Origin: a virus | Reading direction: 5' to 3' (one strand) | IMG/VR virus record: IMGVR_UViG_3300044949_002606 | Coordinates: 1 to 57,930 of that record | Length of the DNA stretch: 57,930 nt | Shown here: positions 15,204 through 24,367 of the stretch, in pieces | Numbering within the stretch: position 1 is the stretch's first letter | Layout: each line of letters opens with the position of its first letter | Notes under the pieces: generated by a model | Databases searched by the model: none | The model's input: the letters and a program-made list of their open reading frames with translations, nothing else | What the model was told of the DNA's origin: nothing | Made by a program: the position numbers and the translations under genes

Positions 15204-18200
15204 ATGAGTCTGTTTTCCGGCACGCCGCAAAGGGCGCCTAGCTACACCACCTCCACCACGGAGACGCCGCAGTGGATGCAGGACGCAATCTACAACCAGG
15301 TGCAGTGGGCGCAGAACATCGCCAACATGCCGTTCCAGCAGTACCAGCTGCCGCGGGTGGCGGGGCTTTCCCCGCTGCAGCAGCAGGCGTACACCAATCT
15401 GCAAGCAAACCAAGGCGCCTGGCAGCCCGCGATGCAGACCGCGGCTTACGGGTTGCAGGGGCTTGCCGGCGCGGGCACGGCTGGCGGGTTGCAGGCGGCG
15501 CAAACCGGCTACTTGCAGCCGGGCATGGTGGGAAGTGAGCTGGGTGCGGCGCAACGCCTTTACGGCAGCGCAGAGGGAATGAACGCGCCAAGCGCGGCGG
15601 CGAGTTACTTTCAGCAGGCACAAGCCGCCGACCCGACGCAGGCCGCCGCGGGCTACTTGAGCGGGGCGCAAGGCACCAACATTACCGGTGCAGGGGCGGG
15701 CGCGTTCGGCTCCGCGCTGGGGCAAAGCGCCACGGGCGCAGCGGCACCGTATTTGTTCGCCGCCTCCGGCAACATCCAGGCCGGCATGGGCGACACCGCC
15801 GGCCGCCTGCGCGCTGATCAAGCAACAGCCCTTGGCCAAACCGCGCTCGGTGCGGCGCAGCCATACATGACGCAAGCGGGAGCAGGTTACACCGCAGCCG
15901 AGGGGTTGAACACGGCCGGTCAGTTGTCCGCTGCGCAACAAGCCGCGTTGCAACAGAGCGCGTTGGGCGTTGCGTCGCCATACTTCTCACAAGCCGGCGC
16001 GGGTTACCAAACCGCGGCCGGCACTGACACCGCTGCGCAGCTCCGCGCCGAGCAACAAGCCGCGCTACAGCAGTCGGGTCTTTCCGCCGCGCAAGGCGCG
16101 TTGGGCGCAGCGCTCAGCGGAGCACAAACCGCCGGCAACGTCAACACCGCAGACCGGCTTTCCGCCGCGCAACAAGCCGCCTTGCAACAATCGGGCCTTT
16201 CCCTGGCGCAACCCGCGCTGAATGACGCCATCAGCCGCGCGCAGGCCGCTGGCGACACCAATACCGTTAACCGCCTCATCTCTCAGCAGGCCCAGTACAC
16301 TCGGCCCGATTTGGTCTCGCGAGCGTTAAACGCGGGGCAAGAGCTGATGGGGCGCGCGGCGGGCATGGACATCGTCGGGGCCGCACAACCGTACTTGCGG
16401 ACTGCCGGCGGTGTCGACATCGCTGGCGCGGCGCAGCCGCTGCTCGGCCGGTCGGCGCAAGCCACCGAACAAACGATGGCCGAGCGGGCGCTGGCCGCTG
16501 CGCAGCCGTACATGCAGGCCGCGGGCCGCACCGCGGCTGAAGGTGTCGCCGGGTACATGAACCCGTACACCGACGCGGTCACCGGACAGATTGCGCGGCT
16601 CGGTTCGCGCAACTTGACTGAGAGCTTGCTGCCCGGCGTGTCCGACGCCTTCATCAGGGCGGGGCAATTTGGCTCCAGCCGTATGGGCGAGTTTGGCTCG
16701 CGCGCCTTGCGCGACACGCAGGAAGCGGTGCTGCGCGAGCAGGCGCAGGCGTTGCAGCAGGGCTACGGCCAAGCGCTTCAAGCCTCGCAGGCTGATCTCG
16801 CGCGCCAAGCCCAGTTGGCTGGCACCGCCGGTGGGATTGCCGGGGCGGACCTTTCGCGCCTGCTGCAGGGGGCGGGTCAGTTTGGCAGTCTCGGCCAAAT
16901 GACGGGACAACTCGCCGGGCAGCAAGCCGCCAATCAACTCGCCGTAGGCCAGACCACCGGACAACTCACCGGTCAGCAGATGCAGCAGCTCGCTAACCTA
17001 GGTCAGGCGCAAACTGCGGCAGGTCAGGCTCAGCAACAAATCGGCCTACAAACTGCCCAAGCCGAACAAGTTGCTCAGGCTTCAGACGCGGCCCGAGCGC
17101 TCGCGGCGGCTCAGGCGCAGGCCGGCATGGGGCAAACCCTGGGTCAGTTCGGCAATCAGCAGCAAGCGGCAATGCTGCAAGCGGCGCAGGCGGTGCAGGC
17201 GGCTCAAACCTCAGACGCGGCCCGAGCGCTCGCGGCGGCTCAGGCGCAAGGAAACATCGGCCAAACGCTGGGCCAGCTCGGCACTCAGCAGCAAGCCGCT
17301 GCGCTGCAAGCGTCTCAAGCGGGTCAGGCGGCTCAAACTTCAGACGCCGCTCGGGCACTTGCCGCCGCCCAGGCGCAAGCTGGGCTGGGCCAAGCTGCAG
17401 GCGCCATGCAAGGTCAGCAACAGGCTGCCGCGCTGCAAGCTGCGCAAACAACTCAGGCGGCCCAGACGACGGATGCAGCTCGAGCTTTGGCTGCCGCGCA
17501 GGCTCGAGCGCAGCTTGGTCAGACGGCCGGACAGTTTGCCGGCCAGCAACAAGCCGCCGCACTCAACGCTGCGCAGGCCGCGGCGGGGCAACAAGCCGCG
17601 GATTACCAGCGGAGTTTGGCCGCTGGGCAGGCGCAAGGCCAGCTCGCACAAACGGCGGGCGGCTTGTCTGCTCAACAGATGGCCGCGCTCACCAACGTCG
17701 GCCAGGCGCAGGCCTCGGCCGCGGCGCAGCAAGCCAACCTGCTGGCCAACTTGGGTCAGACTGCGGGCCAGCTCACCGGCCAGCGCATGACTGGGCTCAC
17801 CAACCTTGGGCAAGCCGCGGGGCAACTCACTAGCCAACAGATGCAGAACCTGGCTTCGATGGCGCAGGCGCGCGCCGGCATGGGACAGACGCAACAGCAG
17901 TTCGGGCTCACCGCCGCGCAGCAGCTCGCCGGGCAGCAAGCCGCCGACTACCAGCGTCAGGCCGGCGCGCTGGGCCAGCTGGCCGGGCTCGCACAGCAGG
18001 AGCAGGGCATGCGCACCGCCGACGTGGCCGCGCTGGAGACCGCCGGGCTCAGCCAGCAGGCGCAACAACAGCGTCAGCTTGACGCGGCGTACCAACAGTT
18101 TATGGAGCAGCAACTGTATCCAAGGCAGCAAATGGACTGGCTCAGCACGCAGATCCGCGGCATGGCGCCCATCACGCCGCAGACCACGACGCAACAAGGC

Positions 18201-18287
18201 TACACGACACAATTCGCCCCGTCGCCGCTGTCGCAGCTGGCGTCAGGGTTGTTTGCGTACCAAGGCCTGAACCGGATGGGTTCCTAA
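15204..18287 (+). CDS. Very large Gln/Ala-rich repeat protein, probable ejection protein
   Basis: A 1027-residue protein, extremely rich in Ala, Gln and Gly. Residues 1-80 are less repetitive (TTETPQWMQDAIYNQVQWAQ). About 180-340 carry repeats built on LSAAQQAALQQSGL. About 627-798 carry four tandem 43-residue units built on DAARALAAAQA (see the repeat entry). About 435-515 is a non-repetitive domain (NPYTDAVTGQIARLGSRNL, FGSSRMGEFGSRALRD). The layout suggests a long, mostly alpha-helical rod. Proteins like this sit next to the gp10-like gene in related podoviruses, and an internal or ejected role is an inference. The preceding gene's stop lies just before ATG 15204. Confidence 0.75.
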   Translation: MSLFSGTPQRAPSYTTSTTETPQWMQDAIYNQVQWAQNIANMPFQQYQLPRVAGLSPLQQQAYTNLQANQGAWQPAMQTAAYGLQGLAGAGTAGGLQAAQTGYLQPGMVGSELGAAQRLYGSAEGMNAPSAAASYFQQAQAADPTQAAAGYLSGAQGTNITGAGAGAFGSALGQSATGAAAPYLFAASGNIQAGMGDTAGRLRADQATALGQTALGAAQPYMTQAGAGYTAAEGLNTAGQLSAAQQAALQQSALGVASPYFSQAGAGYQTAAGTDTAAQLRAEQQAALQQSGLSAAQGALGAALSGAQTAGNVNTADRLSAAQQAALQQSGLSLAQPALNDAISRAQAAGDTNTVNRLISQQAQYTRPDLVSRALNAGQELMGRAAGMDIVGAAQPYLRTAGGVDIAGAAQPLLGRSAQATEQTMAERALAAAQPYMQAAGRTAAEGVAGYMNPYTDAVTGQIARLGSRNLTESLLPGVSDAFIRAGQFGSSRMGEFGSRALRDTQEAVLREQAQALQQGYGQALQASQADLARQAQLAGTAGGIAGADLSRLLQGAGQFGSLGQMTGQLAGQQAANQLAVGQTTGQLTGQQMQQLANLGQAQTAAGQAQQQIGLQTAQAEQVAQASDAARALAAAQAQAGMGQTLGQFGNQQQAAMLQAAQAVQAAQTSDAARALAAAQAQGNIGQTLGQLGTQQQAAALQASQAGQAAQTSDAARALAAAQAQAGLGQAAGAMQGQQQAAALQAAQTTQAAQTTDAARALAAAQARAQLGQTAGQFAGQQQAAALNAAQAAAGQQAADYQRSLAAGQAQGQLAQTAGGLSAQQMAALTNVGQAQASAAAQQANLLANLGQTAGQLTGQRMTGLTNLGQAAGQLTSQQMQNLASMAQARAGMGQTQQQFGLTAAQQLAGQQAADYQRQAGALGQLAGLAQQEQGMRTADVAALETAGLSQQAQQQRQLDAAYQQFMEQQLYPRQQMDWLSTQIRGMAPITPQTTTQQGYTTQFAPSPLSQLASGLFAYQGLNRMGS
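17082..17597 (+). repeat. Four tandem 129 bp units encoding 43-residue repeats
   Basis: The start of each unit (TCAGACGC or its variant ACGGATGC) falls at 17082, 17211, 17340 and 17469, a constant period of 129 bp or 43 codons. Units 1 and 2 share long identical stretches at DNA level, units 3 and 4 are more diverged. The period is not a multiple of seven, so it would not keep a plain heptad coiled coil in register. Confidence 0.9.
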
Positions 18288-18299
18288 GGAGCAATAGAC

Positions 18300-20669
18300 A
18301 TGGGATTTGAACTCGACCGGCTGATGCGCCAATACGGCGTGGCCACGCCCACGTTGCCCGCTGAGGCCGCGCCGGAGTACAAAGAAGCGTACCAAAGGCG
18401 GCTGGAGCAGACGCCGATGTACCTGCAGGAGCAATTTCAGCCCGGCACTTCAACCGCGCCTCCGGCGGTGACGTTTTCAACTGCGCAGCGTTATGCGGTC
18501 AGCGGCGCCAACCCCAACATGAACCTGGACGTGATGAACCGCAACATCCGGGACTGGTTCGCCGCCAACCCGGGCGCTACTGAGGCGCAGATTCGCGCCG
18601 CGCAGCAAGAGTGGGGCGTGTCCGACCTCGACATCCGCAACGCGATTGGCGCCTCCCGGCCGCGCGGCTCCACGGCTTACAGCTATGCCACAAGTCCGGG
18701 CGGCATCGGGCTGCCGGCGATGAACGAAAACATCCGCCAATATCTCGCCCAAAACCCCAACGCCACGCCCGCGCAGATCGCGGCGGAGCAGGCTCGCTGG
18801 GGCGTCAGCAACGAAGACTTGTACCGCGCCACCGGCAGCTATTGGGGCCGCGCGCTGACGCCCACGTGGGCCGGCGGGCCGCCAACGCCGCTCCCCACCC
18901 CGGCACCCACCCCGGCACCCACCCCGGCACCCGCCACTTACCAGTCGACGCCAGAGCAACAATTCTCTCGGTTCGGATTCATGATGCCGTCGAATTGGAA
19001 CTCGATCACCAACCCCATGGAGCGAATTGGAATCCTCAACAGCATGGGCATAACCTCGGGCCAGTTGGGTGCGTTGGGTTATTCTCCTGCAGACATCGCT
19101 TGGATGGAGGCGCGCGGCTTAGGTTCGGGCGGCGCAGGGGTCGGCGACGGCGGCATCGGGATCGGAGACGGCGGCATCGGGATCGGAGACGGCAGTGTCG
19201 GCTCGGGCATCGGCTCGGGCATCGGCGCAGACGGCACTGATGGGGGCGCAGGCGGTACTGGTGGCGGAGGTGCAGGCAGCGCCGGGTCGTCTGGCGCAGA
19301 CGGCACTGATGGGGGCGCAGGCGGCACTGGCGGAAGTGACGGGGTTGGGGTTGGCGACGGCACAGGGGGCGTGTACGCACGCGGCGGCGCGGCGCGTTTC
19401 TTTAAGGGCGGCTTGAACGCGGCAGACGAGCGCGCAGACTTCGCGGAGCTGGCCGAGCGGTACAACGCGCCGCCGCCTGAACCCGAGCTGCCGCCCGCGC
19501 CAGCGCCCATGCAAGCGGCGCCGGGCGTTGCCGCCGCGGCTCAGCTCATGGACCTTCAATCAATGTTGGCTAGGTACATGCAGCCCGGCGCCAGCTCCTA
19601 CGGCACGGAGCTCGCTGAGGCACGCGGTCGCGCTCGCGCCGAGACCGAGGCGTTCAACAAGATGCTGCAGGACGCGATCAAGGGCTCGGGCGAAGGCAGC
19701 GGCCCCTCCAAGTCGGAGATGTACTTCCGGCTCGCCGCCGCCTTCGCCGACCCGGGCAAGACGGGCAGCTTCGGCGAGGGGCTGGGCCGCGCGGCCGGCG
19801 CCATGGCCGAGCAACAGAAAGCGGAGCGCGAAGCCAAGCGCGCAGCGGCCCGCGAGCGGCTGCAGCTCGGGCTCACCGCGCAGCAAGCGCGCATGACCGG
19901 CGCCCGCGAGGACGTCAGCTCCCTGCGCCAGCTGGCCGGCGAGGAGATGAAAGACAAGCGCACCATCACCGCCGAACTGCTCAAAGAGTGGACCAAGCGC
20001 AACGACCCCGTGTCCACCGCGGGCAAGCAAGCGCAGGACGAAGGGCTGAAGCCCGGCACGCCGCAGTTCCAGGCGCGGGTGCGCGAGATCAGCGAGCTGG
20101 CGGTCGAAAAGGCCAACGCGCAGATCCAGGCCACCGTCGCCGGTATGAGCGTGGCGGCGGCCAACCTGGCGCTGGGGCAGGCCCGGTTCACGCAGCAGCA
20201 AACAGAAGCCCGGCGCCTCACCCCGCAAGAGCTCACGCTGAAGACCGAAACCGAGAACGCTGTCGCGGCGTCAGACTCCGCCATGCGCTCGCTCAAGCAG
20301 GCCTACCAGCTCAACCCCAACAGCTTCGACGCGTCGCTGCCCGACCTGGCGCAACGCAAGATCCTAGAGGCCGCGGGCAGCAAGGACACGAAACTCGTCA
20401 ACACACGGACGATGGAGAACTTGCTGGGTGAGCAGGCCTTGTCGCAACTCAAGACCACCTTTGGCTCGGCGCCGACCGAGGGCGAGCGCAAGATCTTGAT
20501 GGACTTGCAAGGCATCGGCGCCAAGAGCCGCGAAGAGCGCGCCATCATCATGCGCAACGCGTACAAGTCGCTGCAGTCTGCCCGTGAGCGGCAGCAGAAG
20601 CGGCTCAACGAGATCAACCAGGGCCTCTACCGCGAAGTCGGCACGCCCACAGCGGGAGGGCTGGAGTGA
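18300..20669 (+). CDS. Large internal virion protein with Gly-rich linker
   Basis: A 789-residue protein. Residues about 70-180 hold two copies of a helical unit: MNRNIRDWFAANPGATEAQI and MNENIRQYLAQNPNATPAQI, each followed by WGVS. Then come a Pro-Thr linker near 200 and a Gly/Asp-rich stretch near 275-360 encoded by tandem DNA repeats. VYARGGAARFFKGG and FAELAERYNAPPPEP follow. The C-terminal half (about 430-789) is long alpha-helical with many charged residues. An AAGGAG site precedes ATG 18300, and the stop overlaps the next start (TGATG). An ejection or core-protein role is inferred from context. Confidence 0.7.
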   Translation: MGFELDRLMRQYGVATPTLPAEAAPEYKEAYQRRLEQTPMYLQEQFQPGTSTAPPAVTFSTAQRYAVSGANPNMNLDVMNRNIRDWFAANPGATEAQIRAAQQEWGVSDLDIRNAIGASRPRGSTAYSYATSPGGIGLPAMNENIRQYLAQNPNATPAQIAAEQARWGVSNEDLYRATGSYWGRALTPTWAGGPPTPLPTPAPTPAPTPAPATYQSTPEQQFSRFGFMMPSNWNSITNPMERIGILNSMGITSGQLGALGYSPADIAWMEARGLGSGGAGVGDGGIGIGDGGIGIGDGSVGSGIGSGIGADGTDGGAGGTGGGGAGSAGSSGADGTDGGAGGTGGSDGVGVGDGTGGVYARGGAARFFKGGLNAADERADFAELAERYNAPPPEPELPPAPAPMQAAPGVAAAAQLMDLQSMLARYMQPGASSYGTELAEARGRARAETEAFNKMLQDAIKGSGEGSGPSKSEMYFRLAAAFADPGKTGSFGEGLGRAAGAMAEQQKAEREAKRAAARERLQLGLTAQQARMTGAREDVSSLRQLAGEEMKDKRTITAELLKEWTKRNDPVSTAGKQAQDEGLKPGTPQFQARVREISELAVEKANAQIQATVAGMSVAAANLALGQARFTQQQTEARRLTPQELTLKTETENAVAASDSAMRSLKQAYQLNPNSFDASLPDLAQRKILEAAGSKDTKLVNTRTMENLLGEQALSQLKTTFGSAPTEGERKILMDLQGIGAKSREERAIIMRNAYKSLQSARERQQKRLNEINQGLYREVGTPTAGGLE
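18893..18930 (+). repeat. Three 12 bp tandem repeats encoding a Pro-Thr-Pro-Ala linker
   Basis: The unit CCGGCACCCACC occurs three times in a row (the last copy slightly changed), encoding repeated PTPA. It forms a flexible linker between the helical unit and the next domain. Length variation by slippage is likely. Confidence 0.8.
19146..19330 (+). repeat. Nested Gly-rich tandem repeats (21 bp pair plus 38 bp pair)
   Basis: A 21 bp unit encoding GDGGIGI occurs at 19146-19166 and 19167-19187, with a degenerate third copy after it. A 38 bp unit encoding GADGTDGGAGGTG occurs at 19224-19261 and 19293-19330, differing at only one base. The stretch encodes a long flexible linker and is a likely site of expansion or contraction. 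Confidence 0.85.
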
Positions 20670-22666
20670 TGGCAGACGGCGTCAACCCCTACGTCGGCGC
20701 GGCGCGCGCCGTCTTGGGCCAGGGCCTCGGCATGGGCTGGGGCGACGAGGCCGAAGCGTGGCTCCGCGCCAAGGCCGGCCAGGGCTCCTACGAGGACAAC
20801 CTGGCGCGCATCCGCCGCGAGTACGGTCAGTACGCGCAGCAGAGCCCCTTCACCTCCGGTGCGCTGGAGTTTGCCGGGGGCGTGGCGCCCGGGGTAGCGG
20901 CGATGTTCATTCCCGGCCTGCAGCCCCTGGGCGCAGGCCAGGTGCAGCGCAGCACGCTCGGGGCGCTGGGGCGGTTGGCCGCGGTGGGCTCAGCCACCGG
21001 CGCGGTGTCTGGCGCCGGCTCGGCCACCGAGGGCGAGCGGCTGGGTGGCGCGGGCACCGGGGCGCTGATCGGCGGGGTGCTAGGCGGCGCGGTGCCGGTG
21101 GGCATGCGCGCGGGCAAGGGCGCATACGACTTTGCCCGGGAGCGGCTCGCGCCGACCGCGGGCTCAGTGGAGCGCCGGGCGCTGGACAAGCTCAGCCGCG
21201 CGGCGGGTGAAGCGCAAATGACGCCGCAGCAAATTGAGCGTGCGCTGCTCACCGACAAGGCGATGGGGGTGCCCTCAGTGGTCGCCAACGTCAACCCCGC
21301 GCTGGCCGAGCTGGCCGAGGCGGTGGCCCAGCGGACGGGCCGCGGCGCCCGCAAAATCGAGGAAACGCTCAACCGCCAGAAGGCCGGTTCACGCGAGCGC
21401 ACCTATCAACAGACGGTGCGGGGCCTGAAGCCCGGCGACTACTACGCCGACGAGGAGCGCATGGTGGGCGCGCTGCGGCAGAAGGCCAACACACTGTACG
21501 ACGACGCATACGCGGTGGGCGAGGTACTGGACCCCAAGCTCCAGCTCATCCTGGACGCGCCGGAAGTGAAGGGCGCCTACGACACCGCCCGCAAGATCGC
21601 CGAGGCGCAGGCCTCGCTGGCGCGCATCCGCGGCGAAGACCCGGCGCAGTTTGCGCTGCGCGAGATCTACACCCCGGTGACCGACGCCTCGGGCAAGATG
21701 GTCGAGCTGAAGCTCAGCCATGCGCCGGATGTGCGCACGCTGGACTACATGAAGCGCGCGCTGGACGCCAAGATCTCGGCCGGCTACGCCTCGGAGGACG
21801 CCGCCACCCGCGCCAACACCGCCGTGCTCAAGCAGATTCGCAATGAGCTGCGCGACACCTTGAAGGACCGCGTGCCCGAGTACGGGCAGGCGCTGCGCGG
21901 CTACGCGGGCGACATGGAGGTGATCGACGCCATGCGCCGCGGCTTCGGCGAGTTCGGCAAGATGGACCACGAACAGGTCATCAAGATGGTGGCCGGCATG
22001 AGCCAGTCCGAGAAGGAAGCGTTCCGTACCGGAGTGGCGCGCGACCTGTACGGCAAGCTGATGAACCCGTCCGGCAACTTCAATGCTGCGCAGCGCTTGG
22101 TCGGGTCGCCCGAGATGCAAGCCAAGCTGCAGCCGTTGTTCGACAGCCCGGCCGAGTTCGAGCTGTTCCGCGCCGCGTTGACTCGGGAGTCACAGCTCTT
22201 CAACACCGCCAACCGCGTGCTCGGCGGCTCGCAGACCGGCAAGCGGCTGCAAATGCGCGAGGCGTTGGAGGAAGGCCCCGGCATGGGCGAGGCGGTGGCC
22301 CAGGCGGTGACGGGCGGGTTCTGGAGCTCGCTCACCGGCATGGCCGCGCGGGCCATCCGTGCGGGCGAAATGTCCGAGCGCACCGCGGCGCGGCTGGCCG
22401 AGATGCTGATGTCCAAAGACCCCACCGAGGTGGCCGCGGTCGTCAAGGCGCTGGAGCAGCATGCGCAGTCCGCCGCACCCCGGGCAGTGCGCGCCAGCAA
22501 GGCTGAGGCCGGCGCCGGCACGGGCACGACCACGGCGATCTTTCCCGCGCCGAGCCCCGAGGGCGAAGCGCCGAGCATTGAGAGCGGAGACATTGATGCC
22601 GCTCCCCAGGCTCCGGCCGGCCCCGACATTGAAGCCGACATCGCGGCGGAGCTGAAGAAGCGCTAG
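20669..22666 (+). CDS. Large internal virion/ejection protein, last gene of the late operon
   Basis: A 665-residue protein. The N-terminal 70 residues (NPYVGAARAVLGQGLGMGWG, EAWLRAKAG) and a hydrophobic stretch near 65-120 (GGVAPGVAAMFIPG, GALIGGVLGGAVPVG) are followed by long, charged, mostly helical sequence. The C terminus is acidic and Pro-rich. The hydrophobic part could cross or insert into a membrane, as ejection proteins do. ATG 20669 overlaps the previous stop in a TGATG arrangement; an in-frame GTG at 20666 is the alternative. Similar proteins with this start occur in environmental phages. No enzyme motif is identified. Confidence 0.7.
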   Translation: MADGVNPYVGAARAVLGQGLGMGWGDEAEAWLRAKAGQGSYEDNLARIRREYGQYAQQSPFTSGALEFAGGVAPGVAAMFIPGLQPLGAGQVQRSTLGALGRLAAVGSATGAVSGAGSATEGERLGGAGTGALIGGVLGGAVPVGMRAGKGAYDFARERLAPTAGSVERRALDKLSRAAGEAQMTPQQIERALLTDKAMGVPSVVANVNPALAELAEAVAQRTGRGARKIEETLNRQKAGSRERTYQQTVRGLKPGDYYADEERMVGALRQKANTLYDDAYAVGEVLDPKLQLILDAPEVKGAYDTARKIAEAQASLARIRGEDPAQFALREIYTPVTDASGKMVELKLSHAPDVRTLDYMKRALDAKISAGYASEDAATRANTAVLKQIRNELRDTLKDRVPEYGQALRGYAGDMEVIDAMRRGFGEFGKMDHEQVIKMVAGMSQSEKEAFRTGVARDLYGKLMNPSGNFNAAQRLVGSPEMQAKLQPLFDSPAEFELFRAALTRESQLFNTANRVLGGSQTGKRLQMREALEEGPGMGEAVAQAVTGGFWSSLTGMAARAIRAGEMSERTAARLAEMLMSKDPTEVAAVVKALEQHAQSAAPRAVRASKAEAGAGTGTTTAIFPAPSPEGEAPSIESGDIDAAPQAPAGPDIEADIAAELKKR

Positions 22667-22722
22667 TGAACTGAGTCTCCCTCGGCGGGCCGCAGTTGCC
22701 AATCTCCTGAGCCGCCCGCCCT

Positions 22723-22935
22723 TCAACCCTGCCGGCCGGAGTTCTGGTCGGCAGGGTTATTTTTCGGCTCGTCCATGTTGACGACGTCGCGCATGCGGAG
22801 GATGATGCGCAAGTGATGCGCCGCGTCGAGCATGCCGTCCCGCTCGGCACGCTGGATCGCGGCGAGGAGTTCGTCTTGCGACCGACCCCAGTGGAGCCCC
22901 GGACCCAATAGCGCTCGTATATAGGCCCAGGGCAC
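22723..22935 (-). CDS. Small protein at the end of the early operon
   Basis: A 70-residue reading frame that starts with GTG (22935) 14 bases after the stop of the preceding gene. It carries LHWGRSQDELLAAIQRAER and DAAHHLRIILRMRDVVNMDE, a helix-rich charged protein. No good ribosome site is visible, so the start is uncertain. The last codons overlap the late-operon terminator hairpin. The amino acid composition looks like a real protein and not a shadow of another gene, but I recognise no family. Confidence 0.5.
   Translation of the reverse strand: MPWAYIRALLGPGLHWGRSQDELLAAIQRAERDGMLDAAHHLRIILRMRDVVNMDEPKNNPADQNSGRQG
22725..22764 (+). terminator. Strong intrinsic terminator of the late operon
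   Basis: AACCCTGCCG at 22725-22734 pairs with CGGCAGGGTT at 22749-22758 (10 bp stem, 14-base loop), followed by ATTTTT. It lies 58 bp after the last late gene and separates it from the converging minus-strand genes. It sits inside the 3' end of the minus-strand gene at 22723. Confidence 0.88.
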
Positions 22936-22949
22936 AACGATCGCGGGGA

Positions 22950-23792
22950 TTAGAAGCCCGACTCCTGAGCGACCTCTTCGATTGGCGCCTGGTCCTCGTA
23001 GCGGACGTTGACGGCGCCCTTGGCGAGGTTGGCGTGGAAGACCTTGGCCGCGGCGTAGACCTCGTTGCGCGTCACTTGCCCGGCGAGCTCGAACTTGACG
23101 CCAAACCACGTGCCCTTGTCGTTGCTCTCCGGGACGGTGGTGACGCGGACGCAGTTGGCGAACGTGGGCGGCGTGAACATCTGCCCCGCGCCGTTCTTGA
23201 GCTTCACCGCGGCGAGTGCCGACATGAGCATCTTGGACTTCTTGATCTGGGTGGAGGTGAGCGACAGCAGCGCCTCGGTCCAGCCGCCCGTAGCTTCGTC
23301 CAGGATCAGCACGTAGTGGTTGCGCGTGTCGTTGAACCGGTCGCTCTTCTCGGGGTTGACGGAGCCGTCGGGCTCAGGCGCGTAGAGCCGCCCATTCAAC
23401 TCGACGATCTGGCCCTTGGCGCGGGCGTCGGCCACCGCCTCGGGCGTGGACGCGCCCTTGTAGCCGCCGCCGTTGGAGCGGGCGCCCCAGCGCAGGAACT
23501 CACGGCGATAGGCGCACGGCACGATCAGCACGCCGTCCTTGCCCGGGAACATGCGCCCGGTGACGTTCTCGAACAGCATGCCGGAGCGCGCACCTTCGAT
23601 GGCGGAGCCGGAGGCTTCGTCGACTTGCGGCGAACCCTTCTGCAGCACGCTCAGGAACGGGATCGCGAACGAATCCTGCCCCGCACCTTCCATGCCCTGG
23701 CCGGCGTCTGCGGCAAAGTCCATCGGCGGCAGCGCCAGCGCGGTGGAGGTCTCTTGCGCCACGGCGACCGCGGCAGTGTTTTTCTTGCTCAT
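22950..23792 (-). CDS. Conserved phage protein, possible single-strand DNA-binding protein
   Basis: A 280-residue protein. Its first third has GQGMEGAGQDSFAIPFLSVL with QKGSPQVD, then GVLIVPCAYRREFLRWG with GGGYKG. This pattern recurs in a conserved phage family encoded near polymerase and helicase genes. The rest is beta-strand rich (RNHYVLILDEATGGWTEALL, NCVRVTTVPESNDKGTWFGV). A role in coating single-stranded DNA would suit the location in the replication operon but is an inference; I see no diagnostic OB-fold motif. The start is ATG 23792. Confidence 0.65.
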   Translation of the reverse strand: MSKKNTAAVAVAQETSTALALPPMDFAADAGQGMEGAGQDSFAIPFLSVLQKGSPQVDEASGSAIEGARSGMLFENVTGRMFPGKDGVLIVPCAYRREFLRWGARSNGGGYKGASTPEAVADARAKGQIVELNGRLYAPEPDGSVNPEKSDRFNDTRNHYVLILDEATGGWTEALLSLTSTQIKKSKMLMSALAAVKLKNGAGQMFTPPTFANCVRVTTVPESNDKGTWFGVKFELAGQVTRNEVYAAAKVFHANLAKGAVNVRYEDQAPIEEVAQESGF

Positions 23793-23857
23793 GATCAGGA
23801 TCTCACTTTCTTGCGTTGCGTGGGGCACAGAACCGCCGCCCCACAGAGCGGTTTGCG

Positions 23858-24367
23858 TTAGCGCTTGGGCGCCGTGATCTTGACGCGCTGGAACGGATGC
23901 ACACCGAACACGTCGAACGGAATCGCGGTGCCCGCGGCCATCTGTTCCTTGATGAAGGACTTGAGCGTGCTGGGGTGCACGCGCTCGATGAGGTTGGGGT
24001 GCTTGCCTTGTTCGGCGCATGCGTTGGCAAAGTCTTCCGCCTCGCCGTGCTCGCCGCGGCCGAAGGAAACGACCACCTCCGTCTTGATCAAGCCGCCGAA
24101 CCCGCGGGCCACCAGCCAGCTGTGCGCGGCGGCGCGGCGCTCTTCGGTGATGGCGCAGGTGACGTCAGGCTGCACCTCCAATGTCTCTCCGGTGTTGAGC
24201 ACGAACTTGCTCAGCCCAAGCTCCTGCATCAGGTCGGGCAGGTCTTCCTGCTCCAGGCGCTGCACGTCAGCTTTGGCCGTGGCGAGTTCAGACTCCAGCC
24301 GCTCCACGATCTTGCGCGCAGAAAGCAACGTCTCTGCCATCTGCACCGCACGCTTCAAGTCGCTCAT
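23858..24367 (-). CDS. Conserved phage protein with N-terminal coiled coil
   Basis: A 169-residue protein. The first 60 residues form a likely coiled coil (MAETLLSARKIVERLESELA, LPDLMQELG). Then comes a compact domain with LNTGETLEVQPDVTC, RAAAHSWLVARGFGGLIKTE and HPSTLKSFIKEQ. I recognise the second part as a recurrent phage protein of unknown function, often next to replication genes. The start at ATG 24367 overlaps the upstream stop by four bases (ATGA), so it is translationally coupled. Confidence 0.7.
   Translation of the reverse strand: MSDLKRAVQMAETLLSARKIVERLESELATAKADVQRLEQEDLPDLMQELGLSKFVLNTGETLEVQPDVTCAITEERRAAAHSWLVARGFGGLIKTEVVVSFGRGEHGEAEDFANACAEQGKHPNLIERVHPSTLKSFIKEQMAAGTAIPFDVFGVHPFQRVKITAPKR

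Noticed and set aside
16700-18250. CRISPR-like array, because of regular short repeats
   Set aside because: The repeats are in frame, coding and without unique spacers. They are protein repeats.
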